DNA of 39,016 nucleotides, from assembly GCA_002358575.1 (NCBI GenBank), contig DEPD01000173.1, positions 1 through 39,016 of the forward strand. Direction: 5' to 3'. Each line of letters opens with the position of its first letter. Positions within the stretch are counted from its first letter, which is position 1. The notes beneath the pieces were generated by a model, which saw nothing but the letters and a program-made list of their open reading frames with translations, was not told where the DNA came from and ran no database searches. This document shows, in pieces, positions 1 to 6,485 of the stretch. A program made the translations under genes and the position numbers. This DNA comes from Lachnospiraceae bacterium UBA3401. Its GTDB lineage: Bacteria; Bacillota; Clostridia; Lachnospirales; Lachnospiraceae.

Positions 1-233
1 CTTGCTGTATGGTGACGGAGCCTGCTTTGTGGCATTTTGAGTGAATCAATTAATGAAAATGAAACCAAAACATCATAAATCAATACGAAATCTGGTGCGA
101 GTGTGAATTGTAACCAAACAAGGAAAATTTGTTCCTGAGTCCATACACGCGAGTAGGAGAAAAACTTCCCCCGAATCACACATCGGGGGTCTGGCAGCTT
201 GCTGACATATTTTATCTGGGCACCCATATACAA
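1..233. other. Non-coding structured stretch at window edge
   Basis: No credible reading frame is seen here. Several short hairpins can be drawn: 121-136 (AGGAA/TTCCT), 168-189 (CCCCCGA/TCGGGGG around an 8-nt loop) and 195-204 (CAGC-TT-GCTG). The stretch runs directly into the hairpin at 234-277, which could end a plus-strand transcript. It may be the 3' part of a structured small RNA that starts outside the window, but I do not recognise a family; tmRNA-like 3' sequence is absent. A GCGAGTAGGAGAA string at 149-161 resembles the GAGTAGGG hairpins found elsewhere in the window. Confidence 0.3.
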
Positions 234-277
234 AAAACAGAGAACGCCATCCTTTTATGGATGGCGCTCTCTGTTTT
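234..277. terminator. Bidirectional intrinsic terminator after grcA
   Basis: The arms 234-243/268-277 (10 bp) and 245-252/259-266 (8 bp, CGCCATCC/GGATGGCG) form one stem interrupted by a single A-C mismatch, with a 6-nt loop. An A-run at 232-237 gives a U-tail on the minus strand, and TTTT at 274-277 gives one on the plus strand. It lies 19 nt beyond the grcA stop codon and may also terminate a plus-strand transcript coming from the left edge. Confidence 0.85.
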
Positions 278-296
278 AATGGAATTATAAAGTTAG

Positions 297-536
297 TTAA
301 ATTGCCTCGTGGAAAGTTCTTGAGATTACATCTGCCTGCTGTTCTGGTGTCAGCTTAATAAAGTTTACAGCATATCCTGAAACTCTAATTGTAAGCTGCG
401 GATAGTTCTCAGGATGCTTCTGTGCATCCAGCAACGTGTCTCTGTTCAGCACATTTACATTGAGGTGATGTCCACCCTTTGTTGCATATCCGTCCAAAAG
501 ATTTACTAAATTGCTTACCTGTGCGTTATCTGTCAT
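297..536 (-). CDS. grcA: Autonomous glycyl radical cofactor (GrcA-like)
   Basis: This 79-residue protein consists of essentially only the C-terminal glycyl-radical domain of pyruvate formate-lyase. The signature RVSGYAVNFIKL is at residues 51-62, with Gly54 as the expected radical site. By family knowledge, such spare parts replace the oxygen-cleaved C-terminus of PFL and restore formate/acetyl-CoA production after oxidative damage. The start is supported by a strong AGGAGG 7-8 nt upstream. The gene follows the Crp/Fnr regulator gene on the same strand but has its own predicted promoter with an activator-type palindrome. It is followed by a strong terminator, so it is probably monocistronic. 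No full pfl gene is in the window. The main alternative, a truncated pfl remnant, is unlikely because the frame, ribosome site and terminator are all intact. Confidence 0.9.
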   Translation of the reverse strand: MTDNAQVSNLVNLLDGYATKGGHHLNVNVLNRDTLLDAQKHPENYPQLTIRVSGYAVNFIKLTPEQQADVISRTFHEAI

Positions 537-601
537 GATAATTCCTCCTTTTATAAAATGAATCTTCCAATTGTTCTTGTGTTGTGTTCTTTTGTGATTT
601 T

Positions 602-644
602 AGTATATTGGATTCTTGGAGAAATATCTGTAACAATTGTTACA
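602..644 (-). promoter_or_regulatory. grcA promoter with Crp/Fnr-type palindrome at -41.5
   Basis: Read on the minus strand, the -10 hexamer TATACT spans 607-602, which places +1 near 595. The perfect 16-bp palindrome TGTAACAATTGTTACA spans 629-644 with its centre at 636.5, exactly -41.5. That is the class II activator position used by Crp/Fnr proteins. No good -35 hexamer is visible, as expected for an activator-dependent promoter. The adjacent upstream gene encodes a Crp/Fnr protein, the obvious candidate ligand. Confidence 0.65.
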
Positions 645-669
645 TTTTTAATTTTTTTATGTTTTTTTC

Positions 670-1350
670 TTAATACAATATTTCCAACGCATCACGGTTT
701 ACAATTTTAATAATATTTTTCTCTGTCTCAATCAGATGTTCCTGTTGCATTTTCATGAGTTCTCTGGACAGTGATGGTCTGGTCGTACCAAGATAATCTG
801 CCAACTCTTCGCGATTCATGGTAAGTTTTACAATATCGCTCTCCACAACCTGTTCCATCAGCCATAAAGCAATGCGCTCGCGCAATGTCGTCCCCGATAA
901 CAAATGTAGTTTTCTAGTCATCTTAAAATTTTTTTCAGACTGAATCTCAAGCATATTTCTAGTAATCATGCGATGATGTTCACAGGCATTGCTACAAAAA
1001 CAGTAAAAAAATTCCCATGGAATCTCAAGTACCCGCACATTCTCCTGCGCGATGGCATCATACCAATAAACCTTGGTATCCGCAAAAAGAAACATTTCCC
1101 CAAAAACATCGCCTTGCCCTACCATAAAAAGTACATCTCGTTTTCCTGATGCGAAATCCTTGGAAATCATTACGGTTCCTTCCAGCACCAAAAATAAATT
1201 TTTTGGTGTCTCTCCCTGCCGAAATATATAATTTCCATCCTCAAAAAAGCGCTCCACTGTCTTAGAACACCGAAACATCTTTTCAATCTCATCCTCACTA
1301 ATATTCCGAAACAAGTGAATGTTATCACAATCCTTAATGTGTTCTACCAT
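670..1350 (-). CDS. Crp/Fnr family transcriptional regulator
   Basis: The protein has 226 residues. An N-terminal cyclic-nucleotide-binding-like beta-roll spans about residues 15-125 (FRQGETPKNLFLVLEGTV, then GDVFGEMFLF). It is followed by a dimerisation helix and a C-terminal winged helix-turn-helix at about 150-220, with recognition helix TTRPSLSREL near 189-198. The cAMP-contacting Arg/Ser pattern of E. coli Crp is not obvious, so the effector is unknown. Five cysteines (8, 28, 117, 119, 123) include a C-F-C-S-N-A-C cluster; this could be redox- or metal-sensing, but that is inference. The start codon is ATG at 1350, preceded by a poor ribosome site and directly by the dispersed repeat at 1368-1432. 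The gene is likely to control the downstream grcA through the palindrome at 629-644. Confidence 0.85.
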   Translation of the reverse strand: MVEHIKDCDNIHLFRNISEDEIEKMFRCSKTVERFFEDGNYIFRQGETPKNLFLVLEGTVMISKDFASGKRDVLFMVGQGDVFGEMFLFADTKVYWYDAIAQENVRVLEIPWEFFYCFCSNACEHHRMITRNMLEIQSEKNFKMTRKLHLLSGTTLRERIALWLMEQVVESDIVKLTMNREELADYLGTTRPSLSRELMKMQQEHLIETEKNIIKIVNRDALEILY

Positions 1351-1367
1351 AAAATTCTCTCAATCTT

Positions 1368-1432
1368 CCCCTACTCACCGCGCCGGACGCGAGCAGCTTT
1401 AGCTGCATATTTCCTTTCCGCGTCCGTGTGCA
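1368..1432 (-). repeat. Dispersed intergenic repeat, copy A
   Basis: On the minus strand, positions 1432-1393 are identical over 40 nt to 20039-20078 on the plus strand. The similarity then continues with interruptions (TCCGGCGCG, then GAGTAGGG) to about 1368. Within the unit GCAGC-TAAA-GCTGC forms a small hairpin, and in this copy GGACGCG/CGCGTCC form an outer stem around it. The copy lies between groEL and the Crp/Fnr start codon. Confidence 0.85.
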
Positions 1433-1438
1433 CAAATA

Positions 1439-1465
1439 GGGAGAACGCAACACCTGCGTTCTCCC
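1439..1465. terminator. Terminator-like hairpin downstream of groEL
   Basis: Arms GGGAGAACGCA (1439-1449) and TGCGTTCTCCC (1455-1465) pair perfectly over 11 bp with a 5-nt loop. It sits about 70 nt past the groEL stop codon on the minus strand. The following T-tract is weak (TATTTG), so termination efficiency is uncertain. Confidence 0.65.
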
Positions 1466-1532
1466 CATTTAAGATAGAAATTTCTTAGCGCCCCATCTAC
1501 CAACAAGACATCTTTCCAATTTCCTCTCTCAA

Positions 1533-3158
1533 TTACATCATTCCGCCCATTCCAGGACCGCCTGCTGGCATTGCTGGTGTATCCTCTTTAATATTAGCCA
1601 CAACAGATTCTGTTGTCAAGAGTGTACTTGCTACAGAACATGCATTTTGTAATGCACTTCTTGTCACTTTTACTGGGTCAAGAATACCAGCTTCCACCAT
1701 ATCAACATACTCTTCCTTTGTAGCGTCAAAACCAATACCAGTCTTGGACTCTCTTACCTTATTTACAATAACGCTTCCCTCAAGACCTGCATTTGCAACA
1801 ATAATATGCAGTGGCGCATCCAGTGCCTTCAACACAATCTTAGCACCTGTCTTCTCGTCACCCTCAAGTGTTTCAACAAGCTCTGCAACCTTCTTCGATG
1901 CATGGATATATGCAGAACCGCCGCCTGCGATAATACCTTCTTCCACTGCTGCTCTTGTAGCATTCAGCGCATCCTCCATGCGAAGTTTTGCTTCCTTCAT
2001 CTCTGTCTCTGTCGCTGCACCAACACGAATTACTGCAACACCGCCTGCAAGCTTTGCAAGTCTCTCCTGCAGCTTCTCTTTATCAAAGTCAGAAGTTGTC
2101 TCTTCAATCTGCTTCTTAATCTGAGAGATTCTAGCATCAATTGCAGCCTTGTCGCCCTCGCCGTCGACAATAATTGTATTCTCTTTCTGAACCTTAACAG
2201 ACTTCGCACGTCCGCACTGCTCCAATGTCGCTTCCTTAAGGTCAAGACCAAGCTCCTCACTGATTACCTGACCACCTGTAAGAATTGCGATATCCTCAAG
2301 CATAGCCTTTCTTCTATCGCCATATCCAGGAGCTTTCACTGCCACTACATTAAATGTGCCACGAAGTTTGTTAACAATCAATGTTGTAAGTGCCTCGCCC
2401 TCAACATCCTCAGCGATAATCAAAAGTTTAGCACCAGACTGTACAACCTGCTCCAGTACCGGAAGAATTTCCTGAATATTAGAAATTTTCTTATCTGTAA
2501 TCAAGATATACGGATCTTCCATGGTTGCTTCCATCTTATCCATATCTGTTGCCATATACGCAGAAATATATCCGCGGTCAAACTGCATACCTTCTACCAA
2601 GTCAAGCTCTGTCTGCATTGTCTTTGACTCTTCGATAGTGATAACGCCGTCTCCTGAAACCTTCTCCATTGCGTCCGCTACCATATTTCCAACTTCCTCA
2701 TCACCAGAAGAAACGGTTGCGACTCTTGCAATGTGCTGCTTTCCATTCACTTTAGAACTCATAGATGCAATTGCTTCCACTGCACAGTTTGTAGCCTTCT
2801 TCATACCTTTTCTCAAGATAATTGGATTTGCACCTGCTGCCAAGTTCTTCATTCCCTCGTTGACCATTGCCTGTGCAAGAACGGTAGCTGTTGTTGTACC
2901 ATCACCTGCCACATCATTTGTCTTGGTAGCAACTTCCTTGACAAGCTGTGCACCCATATTCTCAAATGCATCCTCAAGCTCAATCTCCTTTGCAATTGTC
3001 ACACCATCGTTTGTGATGAGTGGTGCACCGAAGGACTTGTCAAGAACAACATTTCTTCCCTTAGGTCCTAATGTCACGCTCACAGTGTCTGCCAGCTTAT
3101 TTACACCTGTCTCCAATGTCTTGCGAGCTTCTGCTCCATATTTGATTTCCTTTGCCAT
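1533..3158 (-). CDS. groEL: Chaperonin GroEL (Hsp60)
   Basis: The 541-residue protein is the 60-kDa chaperonin subunit that forms the double-ring folding chamber with GroES in the cytosol. It begins MAKEIKYG and ends in the family's Gly-Met-rich tail (GGPGMGGMM). The nucleotide-binding GDGTTT near residue 85 and the usual apical-domain sequences are present, and the length is typical. I placed the start at the ATG at 3158, matching the conserved N-terminus, rather than at the in-frame TTG six codons upstream; a GGAGG lies about 11 nt upstream. It follows groES by 63 nt and shares its CIRCE-controlled promoter. Confidence 0.97.
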   Translation of the reverse strand: MAKEIKYGAEARKTLETGVNKLADTVSVTLGPKGRNVVLDKSFGAPLITNDGVTIAKEIELEDAFENMGAQLVKEVATKTNDVAGDGTTTATVLAQAMVNEGMKNLAAGANPIILRKGMKKATNCAVEAIASMSSKVNGKQHIARVATVSSGDEEVGNMVADAMEKVSGDGVITIEESKTMQTELDLVEGMQFDRGYISAYMATDMDKMEATMEDPYILITDKKISNIQEILPVLEQVVQSGAKLLIIAEDVEGEALTTLIVNKLRGTFNVVAVKAPGYGDRRKAMLEDIAILTGGQVISEELGLDLKEATLEQCGRAKSVKVQKENTIIVDGEGDKAAIDARISQIKKQIEETTSDFDKEKLQERLAKLAGGVAVIRVGAATETEMKEAKLRMEDALNATRAAVEEGIIAGGGSAYIHASKKVAELVETLEGDEKTGAKIVLKALDAPLHIIVANAGLEGSVIVNKVRESKTGIGFDATKEEYVDMVEAGILDPVKVTRSALQNACSVASTLLTTESVVANIKEDTPAMPAGGPGMGGMM

Positions 3159-3221
3159 GATTCCATCATCCTCCAATATAAATTCTTAATGAACTATTTC
3201 TAACCTTGATATTTTTCCTAG

Positions 3222-3506
3222 TTACTCAATAACGGCCAGAATGTCGTTCTGCTTAACGATGATAAATTCCTCATCATCAATCTTAACCTCTGTTCCAGAG
3301 TACTTAGAGAAGATTACGTTGTCGCCAACTTTCACTTCCATCTTAACCTCTTTCCCATCAACAACACCGCCTGGTCCAACAGCAATCACCTCTGCCTGTT
3401 GTGGCTTCTCCTTGTTCTGTCCTGGCAAAACGATACCGGACTTTGTTGTCTCCTCTGCAACCAACTGCTTCAATACGACTCTGTCTCCTAATGGTACTAA
3501 TTTCAT
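3222..3506 (-). CDS. groES: Co-chaperonin GroES (Hsp10)
   Basis: The 94-residue protein caps the GroEL ring and stimulates folding. Conserved elements are the N-terminus MKLVPLGDRVVLK, the mobile-loop segment ETTKSGIVLP, and the C-terminal DDEEFIIVKQNDILAVIE. The start at 3506 is fixed by homology to the family N-terminus and by an AGGAGG 7 nt upstream; an upstream in-frame extension through the leader is not likely. It is the first gene of the groESL operon, under CIRCE control. Confidence 0.97.
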   Translation of the reverse strand: MKLVPLGDRVVLKQLVAEETTKSGIVLPGQNKEKPQQAEVIAVGPGGVVDGKEVKMEVKVGDNVIFSKYSGTEVKIDDEEFIIVKQNDILAVIE

Positions 3507-3553
3507 GTGAAATGCCTCCTTATGTTTATGAAAAAATATTATCCGCTTTTCAA

Positions 3554-3580
3554 TCAGCACTCTTGTCTATTGAGTGCTAA
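3554..3580 (-). promoter_or_regulatory. CIRCE operator (HrcA site)
   Basis: The arms TCAGCACTC (3554-3562) and GAGTGCTAA (3572-3580) are separated by 9 nt. They match the CIRCE consensus TTAGCACTC-N9-GAGTGCTAA with one mismatch. The operator sits immediately downstream of the predicted groES promoter, so HrcA bound here would repress groESL. hrcA itself is not in the window. Confidence 0.95.
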
Positions 3581-3588
3581 CAAATCAT

Positions 3589-3617
3589 ATAATAATTTCT
3601 TGTTGCGCGTTCTGCAA
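3589..3617 (-). promoter_or_regulatory. Sigma-A promoter of groESL
   Basis: On the minus strand a -35 TTGCAG (3617-3612) and -10 TATTAT (3594-3589) are separated by exactly 17 nt. Transcription would start around 3582, at the edge of CIRCE. Confidence 0.8.
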
Positions 3618-3720
3618 ACGGATTTACATCTTATTATGTCCCATTTTCTTCCATTTACTCATAATATCTCGTTTTTTCTTTCATTTTTAAAGTTTATTGC
3701 ACTTAATAATTATTTTAGAT

Positions 3721-4671
3721 TTATAAACAAACGCTTAATCCTTTTGCCAACCTTTCCTTATAACCTGGCGCATTTTTAATCACAAACTTATTCTCTAACA
3801 TCGCATACTCTGCATCTGAAAGAATATCCTTAAAGTTCTCCTCAACATTCGTGCGCATCACGCAGCCCACCGCAACGCTAGGCGCCAACTTCTCATCCTC
3901 GAAACTATCACACGCCTGCTGCACTGCATCACAATAAGCTTTTGCTTCCACTTCCTCGGTAAGTGGCAAAAGCACATGAAATACATCTCCTTCCACTCTG
4001 CCTAATACAGCGTTTACAAAGCCGGCCTCCTGTGCCTTGTCTCTTAGAATTTCTGCCACTGTAACCACCAACCGGTCGCTTTCCTCCTCACCGAAATGAT
4101 TGTCAACAAATTTCCAGTCATTGATATTAACACAGATTGCAGCCGTTGGAACTACCTCGCGCTCTGCAAGCTCTTTCATATGACTGATAAAATGATTTCT
4201 GTTTAAAAGTCCCGTCAACGGATCATTCTCACCAGAATACTTCGCATGGCCCGCATCGTTTTCTAACTGCTGTTCTAACTCATCAATATAGACAGCCTGC
4301 TCACTGGCAAGATACGATTTTCCACAGTAATCCTCCAATGTCTCAATATATGCATCAAAAAACTGCTTTACCACATCTAATTTTTCCTCTGCAACATGGT
4401 CATATTTTGCGTAAATATGACATATAGTCCTGCCCTTTACCCGAATCTTATTGCCAGGTTTGTTGACAACATCTGGCACAAAATCTCCAAAATCTCCAAT
4501 GGTTATAAGAATGCTGCCATGTCTATCTGTCATTAATGTCTCGATACCAAAACTGATATTAAGCTGACTTAACATTCTCTCCGCAACCTGTAAATCAAAT
4601 AAATCCTTTGGAGAATAATTTTTGCTGTTCTGCTCAATTCTCTCTGCAAATGCCATTTTCTTTTCATTCAT
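3721..4671 (-). CDS. Degenerate GGDEF-domain protein
   Basis: The protein has 316 residues. The N-terminal half (about 1-140) contains a sensory-type region I do not recognise, followed by a helical stretch. The C-terminal half (about 150-310) has GGDEF-domain hallmarks: DPLTGLLNRNHF near the start, NINDWKFVDNHFG, and the signature position. The GG[DE]EF signature is changed to VEGDVF, so diguanylate cyclase activity is doubtful and a c-di-GMP or GTP sensing or scaffolding role is more likely. I chose the ATG at 4671 because AAAGGG lies about 11 nt upstream; a GTG seven codons earlier is possible. The gene follows the PHP-HAD gene by 42 nt and is probably cotranscribed with it. Confidence 0.7.
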   Translation of the reverse strand: MNEKKMAFAERIEQNSKNYSPKDLFDLQVAERMLSQLNISFGIETLMTDRHGSILITIGDFGDFVPDVVNKPGNKIRVKGRTICHIYAKYDHVAEEKLDVVKQFFDAYIETLEDYCGKSYLASEQAVYIDELEQQLENDAGHAKYSGENDPLTGLLNRNHFISHMKELAEREVVPTAAICVNINDWKFVDNHFGEEESDRLVVTVAEILRDKAQEAGFVNAVLGRVEGDVFHVLLPLTEEVEAKAYCDAVQQACDSFEDEKLAPSVAVGCVMRTNVEENFKDILSDAEYAMLENKFVIKNAPGYKERLAKGLSVCL

Positions 4672-4713
4672 CGTTATTTCTATCCCTTTCACTTCTGGTT
4701 TATTATAATTTTT

Positions 4714-6372
4714 TCAGAAAAACCTGTCAATAATCTCCACCATACCATCTTGATTATTGTCATGCGTTGTAACATAATCTGCACATTCCTTCACTGCCGG
4801 ACGCCCGTTTGCCATACAGACACCAACAGCCGCGGCCTCCAACATAGAAATATCGTTCTCTTCATCACCCGCTGCAACCGAATTTTGAATATGGACATGT
4901 ACTGCATTGCACAGATGGCGCAGCGCATTTCCCTTTCCAGCCTTTTTATGATAGAATTCCAGATAGCGCGCATTGGAAAATGCACATGTGACATCCTTTG
5001 CAATCTCTGATGCCTCAATTTCCCTGCGCAGCTCTTCGAGCCGTTTTCGGTTATCTATATCAATCGCAAGCAACTTAAACGGCGCGTGCGCAAGCTCCTT
5101 CTCCAAATCTGTACTGATAATAAATGGCTGATGAATTGCTTTTCTATAAAATACAAGTTCCTTGTCTTCTGCACAACTTACAATATGTGTATCTGTATAT
5201 GTCTGAATATGGATTCCTCTTTTCAGAGCCAAATCATAAATTGCCTGTGCTGTCACCATTGGAACACTGTACTGTTCTATGACTACATTCTCTGCACAGT
5301 CATAAAGTACCGCCCCATTATACGCCGAAATATAAATTTTACCTTCTGTATTACAATTCTGTATATCAAGTGTTTGCAGCACAGCAAGAATACTGTTGAG
5401 TGATCTTCCACTTGCCAGTACAAAATGGTGTCCTCTTGACAACAGTTCCAAAATCTTTTGCTTTGTTCTATCCGAAATCTTTTTATCTTTGTCAAGCAAT
5501 GTATCGTCCAAGTCCGTAAATAAAATTTTCGTCTGCAATGTCTTTTTCAAATCTGCCAGAATTTCCTCTGGCACAAAAAGTTTCCCATAACCAACGCCAA
5601 GCTCAAGCCCTGGCTTCGTGCCGCCGTGATAGTCAGAACCGCCACATGGCAACAAATGATATTTTTTTGCAAGCGCTTTCATCTGCCTTTCTTCTGCCGG
5701 TGAAAACGTGCTATAGATACACTCCATTGCCATCAATCCAGCATCTTTTAGCCTATGCACCAAAAGGTCTAGTTGCTCCTCTCCAAGATGATACAGCAAC
5801 GGGTGTGCCAAAACCGGTATCCCACCAGCCTTCAGTGTCACCTCAATAACTTCCTCAGGTGTAATTTTCTCGCGGTGCACAAAATACGGCGTATGATCCC
5901 CTAGATATCTGTCAAAAGCCTCATTCCTACTTCTGACATAACCTTTTTCCAACAAATAACTTGCAAAGTGCGCTCTTGTAATCACAGCATCTGGAAATGA
6001 ATCCACAAGCACCTCATAGGAAATCTCAATCCCCGCCCCCTGCAAATTTGCACACAACTTGCGATTTCTGTTTATTCTTGACTGTTGAAAACGTGTCAAA
6101 TACTCCTGAAAAACAGGTGCTTTGTAATTGATAAACAGCCCTAGAATATGCACATCACGACCATTGTACTCTGTCGAGTACTCTATTCCAGGGATAATCT
6201 CAATCGGCTTCCCTTTGGCATATTCTATAATCTCGTCTACCCCCTCCACAGTGTCATGGTCTGTGAGGGCAATTGCACGCAACCCTTTCTCTACTGCATA
6301 ATCAACCAACTCGCATGGGGTCATAGTGCCGTCAGAACAGCATGAATGTACATGCAAATCGACAAATCCCAT
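4714..6372 (-). CDS. PHP phosphoesterase fused to HAD-IIB (Cof-type) phosphatase
   Basis: This is a 552-residue two-enzyme fusion. Residues 1-280 form a PHP domain of the YciV/RNase AM type with its metal ligands visible: His7 and His9 (DLHVHS), Asp38-His39 (TDHDT), Glu64, His75, His135, His190 (LAHP), Asp247 and His249 (GSDYHGG). Such proteins hydrolyse 3',5'-bisphosphonucleotides or short RNA ends. Residues 281-552 form a complete Cof-type HAD phosphatase: DLDDTLL with Asp287/Asp289, ASGRS, a KGNAL lysine motif and AAGDEENDISML. Such enzymes dephosphorylate sugar phosphates, FMN or related small molecules. There is almost no linker between the two. The natural substrate cannot be read from sequence. 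A terminator separates it from the ABC-F gene upstream, and the degenerate GGDEF gene follows. Confidence 0.85.
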   Translation of the reverse strand: MGFVDLHVHSCCSDGTMTPCELVDYAVEKGLRAIALTDHDTVEGVDEIIEYAKGKPIEIIPGIEYSTEYNGRDVHILGLFINYKAPVFQEYLTRFQQSRINRNRKLCANLQGAGIEISYEVLVDSFPDAVITRAHFASYLLEKGYVRSRNEAFDRYLGDHTPYFVHREKITPEEVIEVTLKAGGIPVLAHPLLYHLGEEQLDLLVHRLKDAGLMAMECIYSTFSPAEERQMKALAKKYHLLPCGGSDYHGGTKPGLELGVGYGKLFVPEEILADLKKTLQTKILFTDLDDTLLDKDKKISDRTKQKILELLSRGHHFVLASGRSLNSILAVLQTLDIQNCNTEGKIYISAYNGAVLYDCAENVVIEQYSVPMVTAQAIYDLALKRGIHIQTYTDTHIVSCAEDKELVFYRKAIHQPFIISTDLEKELAHAPFKLLAIDIDNRKRLEELRREIEASEIAKDVTCAFSNARYLEFYHKKAGKGNALRHLCNAVHVHIQNSVAAGDEENDISMLEAAAVGVCMANGRPAVKECADYVTTHDNNQDGMVEIIDRFF

Positions 6373-6442
6373 TTTTATTCTCCCTTTTCTTTTTGGAACT
6401 GTAATGTGTCAGTTATTTTTGTACAGCTCCTTACCATCAATG

Positions 6443-6471
6443 AAAAAAGACAGAAAAACCCTGTCTCTTTT
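6443..6471 (-). terminator. Intrinsic terminator after ABC-F gene
   Basis: On the minus strand AAAAGAGACAG and CTGTCTTTTTT pair, with one G-U pair, around a GGTTTTT loop, with U residues at the 3' side. It lies 15 nt beyond the ABC-F stop codon. Confidence 0.65.
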
Positions 6472-6485
6472 CATAGACTGCTGTA

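Noticed and set aside
1744..3189. Long plus-strand frames opposite groEL, including a Cys-rich one
   Set aside because: They are antisense to highly conserved groEL codons and have no ribosome sites or family features.
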